A stretch of DNA of 29,504 nucleotides, taken from assembly GCA_023399815.1 (NCBI GenBank), contig JAEWOJ010000065.1, forward strand, positions 1 through 29,504, written 5' to 3'. Below, piece after piece: positions 15,164 to 25,603 of the stretch. The notes under the pieces were generated by a model that saw only the letters and a program-made list of their open reading frames with translations, had not been told where the DNA came from and made no database searches. The DNA is from Pseudomonadota bacterium (GTDB taxonomy: Bacteria; Pseudomonadota; Gammaproteobacteria; Xanthomonadales; Xanthomonadaceae). How positions within the stretch are numbered: the stretch's first letter is position 1; every line of letters begins with the position of its first letter. A program made the position numbers and the translations under genes.

Positions 15164-15174
<11 letters not shown>
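14188..15174 (+). CDS. czcB: CzcB-type periplasmic adaptor, lipoprotein
   Basis: A 328-residue membrane-fusion protein. The N-terminus ends in lipobox LTAC (C26), so it is a lipoprotein. A His/Asp-rich stretch follows (SHGHADGDDHAGED, about 41-54) and the protein ends AGHAH; both are likely metal-binding. A split lipoyl/barrel-sandwich domain (about 92-176, PIRALRANVGDRVRAGQPL then APISGVVLSRQAQVG) and beta-barrel domains follow, as in CzcB/CusB adaptors. It links the CzcA pump to the CzcC duct. The ATG at 14188 overlaps the czcC stop. An upstream in-frame start would only add residues read from czcC. Confidence 0.92.
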
Positions 15175-18376
<3,202 letters not shown>

Positions 18377-18391
18377 CCGGCCGGAGGTGAC

Positions 18392-19036
18392 ATGAGCGAG
18401 TGCTGTGGTTGTGGCAGGACGCTGGACGTCGCGGCGATGCAGGCGCGGCAGCGGCGCGTGCTGTGCCAGGTGCTGGCGATCAACCTGCTCACCTTCGCGA
18501 TGATGATGGCCGCCGCCTGGCACAGCGGCTCGGCCTCGCTGCTGTCCGGCAGCCTCGACAACCTGGGCGATGCGCTGACCTACGCGCTGAGCCTGGCGGT
18601 GGTCGGCGCCGGCGTCGCCGCCAAGGCGCGGGTGGCGATGCTCAAGGCGCTGTTCATCCTCTGCGCCGCGCTGGCGGTGGCGGCGGGCATCAGCTGGAAG
18701 CTGGCGCATCCGCACCTGCCGCTGTTCGAGAGCATGGGCATCGCCGCGCTGCTGAACCTGGCGGCCAACCTGCTGTGCCTGCGCCTGCTGTGGCCGTATC
18801 GCCAGGGCGACATCAACCTCGCCTCGGCGTGGGCCTGCTCGCTCAACGACGCGTACGAGGGCGGCGCGGTGATCCTGGCCGCGCTGGCGGTGTGGGTCTT
18901 CGGCGCCGGCTGGCCGGACCTGCTGATCGCGGTGGCGCTGCTGTGGCTGTTCCTGCGCTCGGCCTGGACGGTGGCGCGCGCGGCCTGGCGGGAGCTGCGC
19001 GGGCAGGCCGAAGGCTGCGCCGGGCCGGCTTCCTGA
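18392..19036 (+). CDS. Cation diffusion facilitator-like transporter (CzcD-like)
   Basis: A 214-residue membrane protein with about five to six helices and a Cys-rich N-terminus (ECCGCG, 3-8). LSGSLDNLGDALTYALS (D56, D60) corresponds to the first metal-site helix of CDF zinc/cadmium exporters, and LNDAYEGGAVIL (N152, D153) to the second, although the usual HxxxD pattern is replaced there. A cytoplasmic C-terminal domain is lacking, so this is a short CDF form. GGAGGTGAC directly before the ATG is a strong ribosome-binding site, 15 bases after the czcA stop; it is clearly in the same operon. It probably exports divalent metal from the cytoplasm to the periplasm for CzcCBA. Confidence 0.84.
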   Translation: MSECCGCGRTLDVAAMQARQRRVLCQVLAINLLTFAMMMAAAWHSGSASLLSGSLDNLGDALTYALSLAVVGAGVAAKARVAMLKALFILCAALAVAAGISWKLAHPHLPLFESMGIAALLNLAANLLCLRLLWPYRQGDINLASAWACSLNDAYEGGAVILAALAVWVFGAGWPDLLIAVALLWLFLRSAWTVARAAWRELRGQAEGCAGPAS

Positions 19037-19062
19037 AGACATCGGTATAGGGAAAGGAACCC

Positions 19063-19637
19063 ATGAAACCGCACTGGATCATCGTCCTGCTGTCGGCGGC
19101 CCTGGCCGGCAGCGCCAAGGCCGACGAGGGCATCTACATCGAGTTCCTGTGGTCCAGGCCGGCGCCGGACGCCATCGCCCGCCAGCAGACGCGCCAGTTC
19201 GTCACCGAAGGCGGGCACGACCACCAGGTCTGCGTGGCCGCCAACGCGACAGAGACCGACGTCGGCGGCCTGTGGATCGAACTCGCCGATGCGCGCGGCG
19301 AAACGGTGTCGCGGCAACGCAGGCCACGATCCGCGTCGATCCGCGCATCGAGACGTCGCCGTATTACCTCGAGCGTGGCGTTCCCTACGTGGCCGGCCGC
19401 CCCAATTACGACGCCTCCATCCCGGCGGCGGAATGGAGCGGGCGGCTGGTCTGGGCGATGGACGTCGATCCGCAGGGCCGCGTGACCCATGTGGAGGTCG
19501 AGGTCGCCGAGGGCGTGGGCGAACGCATCCGCGACCGTGCCATCGCCGCCGGCTACATGACCCTGTTCCCGCCGGACCCGGCGCGGGCGGCCACGCCGTT
19601 GCGCTGGCGGCGCGCGCTGTCGTTCGCACCTGAATGA
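19063..19637 (+). pseudogene. TonB-C-like exported protein broken by a one-base frameshift
   Basis: The first part (from 19063) encodes a signal peptide (MKPHWIIVLLSAALAGSAKA) and continues to about 19318 (ELADARGETVSRQ). The matching continuation (TQATIRVDPRIETSPYYLERGVPYVAG..., ending SFAPE at 19637) is in the frame one base back. Joining the two gives a coherent protein of about 191 residues whose C-terminus (SGRLVWAMDVDPQGRVTHVEV, then ERIRDRAIAAGYMTLFPP) resembles the TonB/energy-transducer C-terminal domain. A lost A in CAAACG, now CAACG at about 19316-19320, would explain it. It may be a real mutation or a sequencing error. AAAGGA precedes the start, and the gene follows the CDF gene by 26 bases. 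Confidence 0.7.
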
Positions 19638-19723
19638 GCTGCCCCGGCGCCGCCCCTGGCGGGCAGCCAGGAGGCGGATCGCCCGTCCAGCCGCGGGCCG
19701 CCTGCGGCCGGGCTGTGGGCAAC

Positions 19724-19752
19724 TTGCCATCGCCGCGGTTCTCGCGCATAAT
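19724..19752 (+). promoter_or_regulatory. Sigma70 promoter of rpmB-rpmG
   Basis: TTGCCA (19724-19729), a 17-base spacer and CATAAT (19747-19752). Transcription would start near 19759, giving a leader of about 155 bases before rpmB. It is one of the best sigma70-like promoters in the window. Confidence 0.75.
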
Positions 19753-19844
19753 GCGCGGCTCGCTGTGCCCGTAATCCCGGGCCGGCGGCCGGCAGCACGT
19801 CGTTCCGGCCGCCCCGCAGCGTACCCCTGACTCCCGTGACGTGT

Positions 19845-19887
19845 GGCGGACAACCGCCGGGGCCGCCATCTTCCTGGCCAAGGAAGA
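19845..19887 (+). promoter_or_regulatory. Hairpins in the rpmB leader
   Basis: Two hairpins lie in the leader: GGCGG-ACAA-CCGCC (19845-19858) and a perfect 7-bp stem TCTTCCT/AGGAAGA (19869-19875 with 19881-19887), followed by TAAAA and then the rpmB ribosome-binding site GAGGTG. A role in ribosomal-protein autoregulation is possible but untested; no known leader family was recognised. Confidence 0.35.
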
Positions 19888-19913
19888 TAAAACCGACATT
19901 ACCGAGGTGCGCA

Positions 19914-20150
19914 ATGTCCCGAGTTTGCCAAGTCTCCGGCAAGAAGGTGCAGACGGGTAACAACGTCTCGCACGCCAACAACAAGACCCGTCGTCGCTTC
20001 CAGCCGAACCTGCATGAGCGCCGTTTCTGGGTCGCCAGCGAAAACCGCTGGGTCAAGCTTCGTGTTTCCGCGCATGCACTGCGCACCATCGACAAGAACG
20101 GCATCGATTCCGTTCTGGCTGAGCTGCGTGCCCGCGGCGAAAAGGTCTGA
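19914..20150 (+). CDS. rpmB: 50S ribosomal protein L28
   Basis: A 78-residue basic protein: MSRVCQVSGKKVQTGNNVSHANNKTRRRF, then FQPNLHERRFWVASENRWVKLRVSAHALRTIDKNG, the standard bacterial L28 of the large ribosomal subunit. The start is fixed by the family N-terminus and GAGGTG five bases upstream. Only one Cys is present, so it lacks the four-Cys zinc ribbon of the C+ forms. It is followed 13 bases later by rpmG, the usual rpmBG operon. Confidence 0.98.
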   Translation: MSRVCQVSGKKVQTGNNVSHANNKTRRRFQPNLHERRFWVASENRWVKLRVSAHALRTIDKNGIDSVLAELRARGEKV

Positions 20151-20163
20151 GGAGTAAAACATC

Positions 20164-20328
20164 ATGGCAGGCAAGCGCGATAAGGTCCGTATGATTTCCT
20201 CGGCCGGTACCGGCCACTTCTACACCACGGACAAGAACAAGAAGAACACCCCCGGGAAGATGGAATTCCTGAAGTACGACCCGGTGGTCCGCAAGCACGT
20301 TCTGTACAAGGAAGGCAAGATCAAGTAA
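20164..20328 (+). CDS. rpmG: 50S ribosomal protein L33
   Basis: A 54-residue protein (MAGKRDKVRMISSAGTGHFYTTDKNKKN, ending VLYKEGKIK). It has no cysteines, so it is the zinc-independent C- form of L33. GAGGAG lies before the ATG. It is co-transcribed with rpmB and followed by a terminator. Confidence 0.98.
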   Translation: MAGKRDKVRMISSAGTGHFYTTDKNKKNTPGKMEFLKYDPVVRKHVLYKEGKIK

Positions 20329-20362
20329 TCCGCACGGATTGCTTCTTCCGCCGTTCCACACC

Positions 20363-20391
20363 GGACCCGCCGCAAGGCGGGTTCCGTGTTT
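20363..20391 (+). terminator. Intrinsic terminator of rpmB-rpmG
   Basis: ACCCGCC (20365-20371), GCAA tetraloop, GGCGGGT (20376-20382), with flanking GG/CC able to extend the stem over one bulge, then TTCCGTGTTT. The T-run is interrupted but position and stem strength fit. Confidence 0.7.
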
Positions 20392-20469
20392 CAGGGGCGT
20401 GAAGCGCGCCATCAGCGTGTTCCATCAGCACATGCGGTGGCGGCATCAGGCTTCGGCGGCGGCATCGCC

Positions 20470-20475
20470 TACAAT
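20470..20475 (+). promoter_or_regulatory. -10 box, probable leaderless start of the FAD protein gene
   Basis: TACAAT ends exactly six bases before the ATG at 20482, so transcription should start at or next to the A of the start codon. No Shine-Dalgarno sequence and no clear -35 box are seen. Confidence 0.55.
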
Positions 20476-20481
20476 CGGCGC

Positions 20482-21873
20482 ATGACAGTCTTCGACCAGC
20501 CGCAGGCCTGCGACATCGCGATCATCGGCGGCGGTGCCGCCGGCGTGCTCACCGCGATCGGCGTGCTGCGCGGCGCCACCGGCGCGCTGCGCGTGGCGAT
20601 CATCGAGCCGCAGCTGCCGCTCGGCCGCGGCGTGGCCTACGCCACGCGCCATCCCGAGCACCTGCTCAACGTGCCCGCCGGCAAGATGAGCGGCTTCCCC
20701 GACCGCCCCGACGATTTCCTCGACTACCTGGTCGGGCGGGACGCCTTTCCCAGCGTCGGGCGCGACACGCTGGCGCAGGCCTTCGTCCCGCGCCGCCATT
20801 ACGCCGGCTACCTGCGGCAGCGCCTGCAGGAGGCGGTGGAGGCGAGCCCGGCGCAGCTGGACGTCCGCGCCGCCCGGGTCGAGTCCCTGGACAGGCAGGC
20901 CGACGGCATCGTGCTGCATCTGGACCAGGGCCAGCCGCTGCTGGCCGCATCCGTGGCGCTGTGCACCGGCAACGCGCTGCGGCCCCTGCCCGCGCGCGGC
21001 GCCGGCGCGGTGCCGCCGGGCAAGCGCATCGAGGCCTGGGATTTCGATGCGGTGCGGGACATCGCCACGACCGCGGACGTGGCCATCGTCGGGTCCGGGC
21101 TGAGCATGGCCGACGGCGTGGTGTCGCTCGCCGCCGCCGGGCATCGCGGGCAGGTGCACGTACTTTCGCGCCACGCGCTGCTGCCGCTGCCGCACGCCAA
21201 GGGGCCGGCCGCCGACTACGATCCCGAGCCGCTGCTGGCGATGAGCCTGCGCCAGCGCGTGCGCGCGCTGCGCCGCCATGCCGCCGAGGCAGCGCTGCGC
21301 GGCATCCCGTGGCAGAGCGTGATGGAGCGCATCCGGCCGATGGGCCAGGCGCTGTGGCAATCGCTGTCCTTCGACGACCAGCGCCGTTTCCTGCGCCACG
21401 TGGTGCGCTACTGGGACGTGCACCGGCACCGCATCGCCGCGCCGGTGCATGCGCAGCTGATGGAACTGCAGCGCCAGGGCCGCCTGCACCTGCATCGCGG
21501 CCGCCTGGAAACCGCGATCGCCGAGGGCGCCTGCGTGCACCTGGGCGCGCTCGATCCGCGGCGGCGCCCGTTCCAGCTGGACGCGCACTGCGTGGTCAAC
21601 GCCACCGGCGTGGAGATGCGCGCGCAGGCCATGCGCAACCCGCTGCTGCAGCAGATGCTGGGCAGCGGCGTCGCCCGCCCGGGCCCGCACGGCATCGGCA
21701 TCGACAGCACGGCGGACGGCAGCCTGCTCGATGCCGACGGCGCGGCCGAACCGCGCGTGCAGGTCGTCGGCAGCCTGCGCATCGGCCGCCTGTGGGAAAG
21801 CCTGGCGATACCGGAACTGCGCGGGCAGGCCGCGCAGGCGGCGACGGCCGTCCTGCGGCAGCGGCAAGGCTGA
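20482..21873 (+). CDS. FAD/NAD(P)-binding protein (COG4529-like)
   Basis: A 463-residue flavoprotein-like enzyme. The N-terminal dinucleotide-binding motif is DIAIIGGGAAG (11-21), followed by EPQLPLGRGVAYATRHPEHLLNVPAGKMSGFPDRPDDF, typical of the NAD_binding_9/COG4529 group; a second Rossmann-type segment is DVAIVGSGLSMADGVVSLA. The C-terminal part contains NATGVEMR and a final VVGSLRIGRLWES glycine/charged loop. No membrane segment is present, so it is cytosolic. The reaction is unknown. An in-frame start 96 bases upstream is rejected because the TACAAT box and the family N-terminus place the start at 20482. Confidence 0.83.
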   Translation: MTVFDQPQACDIAIIGGGAAGVLTAIGVLRGATGALRVAIIEPQLPLGRGVAYATRHPEHLLNVPAGKMSGFPDRPDDFLDYLVGRDAFPSVGRDTLAQAFVPRRHYAGYLRQRLQEAVEASPAQLDVRAARVESLDRQADGIVLHLDQGQPLLAASVALCTGNALRPLPARGAGAVPPGKRIEAWDFDAVRDIATTADVAIVGSGLSMADGVVSLAAAGHRGQVHVLSRHALLPLPHAKGPAADYDPEPLLAMSLRQRVRALRRHAAEAALRGIPWQSVMERIRPMGQALWQSLSFDDQRRFLRHVVRYWDVHRHRIAAPVHAQLMELQRQGRLHLHRGRLETAIAEGACVHLGALDPRRRPFQLDAHCVVNATGVEMRAQAMRNPLLQQMLGSGVARPGPHGIGIDSTADGSLLDADGAAEPRVQVVGSLRIGRLWESLAIPELRGQAAQAATAVLRQRQG

Positions 21874-21880
21874 ACGGCCC

Positions 21881-21898
21881 GGTGCCGCCGGCACCTTT
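21881..21898 (+). terminator. Short terminator-like hairpin
   Basis: GGTGCC, loop GCC, GGCACC (21881-21895), then TTT. It follows the FAD-protein stop by seven bases and precedes the uvrD promoter. Confidence 0.45.
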
Positions 21899-21902
21899 CC
21901 CG

Positions 21903-21908
21903 TAAAAT
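21903..21908 (+). promoter_or_regulatory. -10 box, probable leaderless start of uvrD
   Basis: TAAAAT followed by six bases and then the ATG at 21915. The spacing is the same as for the FAD-protein and polA genes. No Shine-Dalgarno sequence is present. Confidence 0.55.
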
Positions 21909-21914
21909 GCCCCG

Positions 21915-24104
21915 ATGGATGTTTCCCACCTGCTCGACGGGCTGAACCCGGCCCAGCGCGAGGCCGTTTCCGCGCCTCCCGGTCATTACCTGATCCTCGC
22001 CGGCGCCGGCTCCGGCAAGACCCGCGTGCTGACTCACCGCATCGCCTGGCTCAACGAAGTGCATGGCGTGCCGACCCACGGCATCTTCGCGGTGACCTTC
22101 ACCAACAAGGCCGCCGGCGAGATGCGCCACCGCATCGACCTGCAGCTGCGCAACGGTGGCCGCGGCATGTGGATCGGCACCTTCCACGGCCTTGCCCATC
22201 GCCTGCTGCGCCTGCACTGGGGCGACGCGAAGCTGCCCGAAGCGTTCCAGGTGATGGATTCGGACGACCAGCTGCGGCTGGTCAAGCGCGTGGTGCAGGC
22301 GCTGGAGCTGGACGACGGCAAGTTCCCGCCCAAGCAGGTCGCGTGGTGGATCAATGCGCAGAAGGACGAGGGCCGCCGCCCGCAGCACATCCAACCCGAG
22401 CCGCACGACGCCTGGCTGGAAACCATGCGCCAGGCCTACATCGAGTACCAGGCGCGCTGCGACCGCGCCGGGCTGGTGGATTTCGCCGAGCTGCTGCTGC
22501 GCGCGCATGAACTGCTGCGCGACAACCCGGCACTGCTCGCCCACTATCGCGCGCGTTTCCGCGAGATCCTGGTCGACGAGTTCCAGGACACCAACGCCAT
22601 CCAGTACGCCTTCGTGCGGGTGCTGGCCGGCGACTCGGGCAACGTGTTCGTGGTCGGCGACGACGACCAGGCCATCTATGGCTGGCGCGGCGCCAAGGTC
22701 GAGAACGTGCAGCGCTTCCTGAAAGACTTCCCGGGGGCGCGGACCATCCGCCTGGAACAGAACTACCGTTCCAGCGCCAACATCCTCAACGCCGCCAACG
22801 CGGTCATCGCGCACAACCCGGACCGCATCGGCAAGCAGCTGTGGACCGACAGCGGCGACGGCGAGCCGATCGACCTGTACGCCGCCTACAACGAGATGGA
22901 CGAGGCGCGCTACCTGGTCGAGCGCGCGCGGCAATGGGTGCGCGACGGCGGCAGCTACGGCGACATCGCCGTGCTCTACCGCAGCAACGCGCAGTCGCGC
23001 GCCTTCGAAGAGGCGCTGCTGTCCGAGCAGGTGCCGTACCGCGTGTACGGCGGCATGCGCTTCTTCGAGCGCGCCGAGATCAAGGACGCGCTGGCCTACC
23101 TGCGGCTGCTGACCAACCGCAACGACGATGCGGCGTTCGAGCGCGCGGTGAACACGCCGACGCGCGGCATCGGCGAACGCACGCTGGACGAGGTGCGCCG
23201 CGTCGCCCGCGCGCAGTCGCTGTCGCTGTGGGAAGCGTCGATGCTCGCCACCCAGGGCAACGACCTCACCTCGCGCGCCCGGAACGCGCTGGCCGGTTTC
23301 CTCAACCTGGTCCAGCAGATCGGCGGCGAAACCGCGCAGATGACCCTGGCCGAACGTATCGACCACGTGCTGGTGCGCTCGGCGCTGCGCGAGCACTGGG
23401 GCAAGGAGAGCCGCAACGCGCTCGATTCCGAGTCGCGCAGCGACAACCTCGACGAACTGGTGTCGGTGGCCTCGCGCTTCGTCCAGCGCGACGAGGACGA
23501 GGAGGGCGCCGCCGACATGAGCGAGCTGGTCGCGTTCCTGTCCTACGCCTCGCTGGAGGCCGGCGAAGGCCAGGCCCAGGCCGGCGAGGACGGCGTGCAG
23601 CTGATGACCCTGCATTCGGCCAAGGGCCTGGAATTCCCGCTGGTGTTCCTGGCCGGGCTGGAGGAAGGGCTGTTCCCCGGCGCCCGTTCGCTGGAGGAAA
23701 GCGGACGGCTGGAGGAGGAGCGCCGCCTGGCCTACGTCGGCATCACCCGCGCCCGCCAGAAGCTGGTGCTGGGCTATGCCGAGTCGCGCCGCATCCACGG
23801 GCAGGACAACTACAGCCTGCCGTCGCGCTTCCTGCGCGAGATCCCGCGCGAGCTGCTGCACGAGGTACGGCCCAAGGTGCAGGTCTCGCGCCCGGCCTCG
23901 CTCGGCACCAGCCGGGTGATGGGCCACGCCGCGATCGAACCGCCACCGATCAAGCTCGGCGCGCTGGTCACCCATCCCAAGTTCGGCGAAGGCATGGTGA
24001 CCGACTACGAGGGCAACGGCGCGCATGCGCGCGTGCAGGTGGAGTTCGCTGAGGCCGGCAGCAAGTGGCTGGTGATGGCCTACGCCAACCTGACGGTGCT
24101 CTAG
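21915..24104 (+). CDS. uvrD: DNA helicase II (UvrD)
   Basis: A 729-residue superfamily 1A helicase, close in length to E. coli UvrD (720). Walker A is AGAGSGKT (29-36), Walker B/motif II DEFQD (221-225), motif III GDDDQAIYGWRG, motif IV region LEQNYRSS, motif V LHSAKGLEFPLVF and motif VI VGITRARQKL. The N-terminus MDVSHLLDGLNPAQREAV and the C-terminal Tudor-like segment (KLGALVTHPKFGEGMV...ARVQVEF) identify UvrD rather than Rep. It unwinds DNA 3'-5' in nucleotide-excision and mismatch repair. The transcript is probably leaderless. Nothing is unusual in the protein. Confidence 0.97.
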   Translation: MDVSHLLDGLNPAQREAVSAPPGHYLILAGAGSGKTRVLTHRIAWLNEVHGVPTHGIFAVTFTNKAAGEMRHRIDLQLRNGGRGMWIGTFHGLAHRLLRLHWGDAKLPEAFQVMDSDDQLRLVKRVVQALELDDGKFPPKQVAWWINAQKDEGRRPQHIQPEPHDAWLETMRQAYIEYQARCDRAGLVDFAELLLRAHELLRDNPALLAHYRARFREILVDEFQDTNAIQYAFVRVLAGDSGNVFVVGDDDQAIYGWRGAKVENVQRFLKDFPGARTIRLEQNYRSSANILNAANAVIAHNPDRIGKQLWTDSGDGEPIDLYAAYNEMDEARYLVERARQWVRDGGSYGDIAVLYRSNAQSRAFEEALLSEQVPYRVYGGMRFFERAEIKDALAYLRLLTNRNDDAAFERAVNTPTRGIGERTLDEVRRVARAQSLSLWEASMLATQGNDLTSRARNALAGFLNLVQQIGGETAQMTLAERIDHVLVRSALREHWGKESRNALDSESRSDNLDELVSVASRFVQRDEDEEGAADMSELVAFLSYASLEAGEGQAQAGEDGVQLMTLHSAKGLEFPLVFLAGLEEGLFPGARSLEESGRLEEERRLAYVGITRARQKLVLGYAESRRIHGQDNYSLPSRFLREIPRELLHEVRPKVQVSRPASLGTSRVMGHAAIEPPPIKLGALVTHPKFGEGMVTDYEGNGAHARVQVEFAEAGSKWLVMAYANLTVL

Positions 24105-24158
24105 GGCGCGCCACGCCGCGTCCGGGCGCCGCGGGCGCCCCCCGCATGGCCGGGCCGA

Positions 24159-24172
24159 TTGATCCGGCTCAA
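24159..24172. promoter_or_regulatory. FNR/ANR-type box
   Basis: TTGATCCGGCTCAA matches the consensus TTGAT-N4-ATCAA at nine of ten defined positions. Its centre is 41.5 bases before the start predicted from the -10 box at 24195-24200, the classical position for activation by FNR/ANR or CRP-family regulators. It lies 61 bases before the universal stress protein start. Confidence 0.6.
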
Positions 24173-24194
24173 TGCACGGCGGCAACATCGGGTG

Positions 24195-24200
24195 TGCAAT
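24195..24200 (+). promoter_or_regulatory. -10 box of the universal stress protein gene
   Basis: TGCAAT; transcription would start near 24207, giving a leader of about 27 bases that includes the ribosome-binding site AAGGAG (24221-24226). No good -35 box is visible, which suits an activator-dependent promoter. Confidence 0.45.
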
Positions 24201-24233
24201 GGTCTCCTCCCACCCTTCCCAAGGAGAACCGCC

Positions 24234-24683
24234 ATGTACAAGCGCATCCTGATCGCCACCGATGGTTCCGAACTGGCCGCAAAGGGGCTGCAGAAGGGCC
24301 TGGAGCTCGCCGCGCAGCTCGGCGCGCAGGTCGACATCGTGACCGTGTCCGAGCCTTGGGCCGTGGGCATGTACGACGCCATGGGCTGGAGCGCCGGCTA
24401 CGAGGCCAGCCCCGAGTACAAGCAGGACCGCGAGGCGGCGGCGCAGAAGATCCTGCAGCCGTCGCTGGAGGCCGCGCGCGCGGCCGGCGTGGCCGAGGTG
24501 ATCGGCCACCACGTGCTGGACCGCTATGCCGCCGACGGCATCATCGAGACCGCCACCGCCTGCGGCAGCGACCTGCTGGTGATGACCTCGCATGGCCGCC
24601 GCGGCGTCACCCGCGTCCTGCTCGGCAGCCAGACCGCCGAGGTGCTGGCGCGCAGCGCGGTGCCGGTGCTGGTGATCCGCTGA
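24234..24683 (+). CDS. Universal stress protein, UspA family
   Basis: A 149-residue single-domain Usp. It starts MYKRILIATDGSE (D10 in the ATP-binding position) and ends with the nucleotide-binding motif MTSHGRRGVTRVLLGSQTAEVL and SAVPVLVIR. This is the ATP-binding type of Usp. It has AAGGAG before the ATG. The FNR/ANR-type box upstream suggests induction at low oxygen, as is common for Usp genes. Its exact role is unknown. Confidence 0.93.
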   Translation: MYKRILIATDGSELAAKGLQKGLELAAQLGAQVDIVTVSEPWAVGMYDAMGWSAGYEASPEYKQDREAAAQKILQPSLEAARAAGVAEVIGHHVLDRYAADGIIETATACGSDLLVMTSHGRRGVTRVLLGSQTAEVLARSAVPVLVIR

Positions 24684-24798
24684 CGCGGCCGCCGGCGGGA
24701 CGGCCCGTCGGCGCGTTCCCTGCGGCCTGCGGCCCGTGATGCGGGCCACGGGCGGCGTTACGCCTGTCCCGGGCCAGAGGGGCGCTCCGGGTTGGACG

Positions 24799-24817
24799 GC
24801 CCGCCGTCGCGGCGGGC
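24799..24817. terminator. Strong hairpin between convergent genes
   Basis: GCCCGCCG, loop TCG, CGGCGGGC (8-bp perfect stem) in the 199-base gap between the convergent universal stress protein and small-protein genes. There is no T-run on either strand. A second hairpin GGCCCG/CGGGCC is at 24731-24747. No gene is seen in this gap. Confidence 0.35.
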
Positions 24818-24882
24818 ACCCGGTCGCGCGTCCGGGGCGCGGCCTCATGCCGTCGCCGTGTCTTCACGCGCCCTGCGTTCAA

Positions 24883-25146
24883 TCAATCGCGCAGCTTCAG
24901 CGTCTGCGATTCGTCCAGCGTACCGTCGGCCTGCACCACGACATAGCGCGACCCGGCGCGCTCGAACAGCACCGGGATCGGGTCGCGGAACAGGGGGCGG
25001 CGGACGAACCTCAGCTGCCAGCCGAAGAACTCCAGGGTTTCCACCGCCTGCTGCTGTTGCGGGGTAAGACCTTCGCGCAGGCGCTCGGGTGTCTGGGACG
25101 TGCGACGTTCCGATTTCTTCATCGAGGATGGGGTGACGGTAGGCAT
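24883..25146 (-). CDS. Small conserved protein of unknown function
   Basis: An 87-residue soluble protein if started at 25146; an ATG eight codons later (25122, MKKSERRTSQ) gives 79 residues and is equally possible. Neither has a good Shine-Dalgarno sequence. The body TPERLREGLTPQQQQAVETLEFFGWQLRFVRRPLF, then PIPVLFERAGSRYVVVQADGTLDES, looks like a compact alpha-beta fold with a well-conserved character, and codon use fits a real gene. I recall similar proteins near polA in xanthomonads, but no function is known. It lies on the same strand as the DUF2782 gene, 80 bases downstream. Confidence 0.72.
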   Translation of the reverse strand: MPTVTPSSMKKSERRTSQTPERLREGLTPQQQQAVETLEFFGWQLRFVRRPLFRDPIPVLFERAGSRYVVVQADGTLDESQTLKLRD

Positions 25147-25200
25147 TCCCACAAGCAAGAGGTGTTCCATCATCGCCGGCAGGCGGGCAAGCATAAATGA

Positions 25201-25222
25201 CGGCGGCGCCGTGACGCCGCCG
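25201..25222 (-). terminator. Possible terminator of the DUF2782 gene
   Basis: On the minus strand, GGCGGCG, loop TCACGG, CGCCGCC, then GTCATTTATG. It begins a few bases after the DUF2782 stop. The stem is strong but the T-rich tail is weak. Confidence 0.42.
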
Positions 25223-25226
25223 CGGC

Positions 25227-25514
25227 TTACCAGCTGTACAGCTTCCAGTAGACCGGCGAAACGCCGTCCTTGTCGTTGTCCATGCGGCCATCGCCGTTGC
25301 GGTCGTAGAGATAGAACGGCGCGCCGCGCGCCGGGGTGACCTTGACCATGCGCAGCTGCGCGCCGACGCGGTATTCCTCGATGGTGTCGCCGTTGTCCAT
25401 GGTGCGGCGGGTGATTTCGGCCCCGCTCACGTCCACCGGTGGCGCATCGGCATTCCCGCCCATGCTGGCGCAGCCGGCCAGGGCGAGCAGGGGAATCAGC
25501 AGCAGGTGTTTCAT
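25227..25514 (-). CDS. DUF2782-family lipoprotein
   Basis: A 95-residue lipoprotein: MKHLLLIPLLALAGC with lipobox LAGC (C15). The mature part IEEYRVGAQLRMVKVTPARGAPFYLYDRNGDGRMDN, ending VYWKLYSW, matches the DUF2782 family, which commonly lies beside polA in gammaproteobacteria. DRNGDGRMDND looks like a calcium-type loop. GAGGAG precedes the ATG and CATAAT at 25552-25547 may be its -10 box. Envelope location is clear; function is unknown. It is divergent to polA. Confidence 0.88.
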   Translation of the reverse strand: MKHLLLIPLLALAGCASMGGNADAPPVDVSGAEITRRTMDNGDTIEEYRVGAQLRMVKVTPARGAPFYLYDRNGDGRMDNDKDGVSPVYWKLYSW

Positions 25515-25591
25515 CGTGGCGGCTCCTCGCAGCGGTATCGCATCGGATTATGCCTGCGCCGGGCGCGCGCGTCGTGCAACGGCCCGGCGCG

Positions 25592-25597
25592 TAGAAT
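25592..25597 (+). promoter_or_regulatory. -10 box, probable leaderless start of polA
   Basis: TAGAAT followed by six bases (CGGCGC) and the ATG at 25604. No ribosome-binding site is present. The same CGGCGC spacer occurs before the FAD-protein gene. Confidence 0.55.
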
Positions 25598-25603
25598 CGG
25601 CGC

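Noticed and set aside
20464..21894. Minus-strand reading of the FAD-protein region
   Set aside because: It is a shadow frame; the plus strand has two Rossmann motifs and a promoter.
24731..24747. GGCCCG/CGGGCC hairpin as universal stress protein terminator
   Set aside because: The stem is only six base pairs with no T-run; it is recorded only as a minor hairpin.
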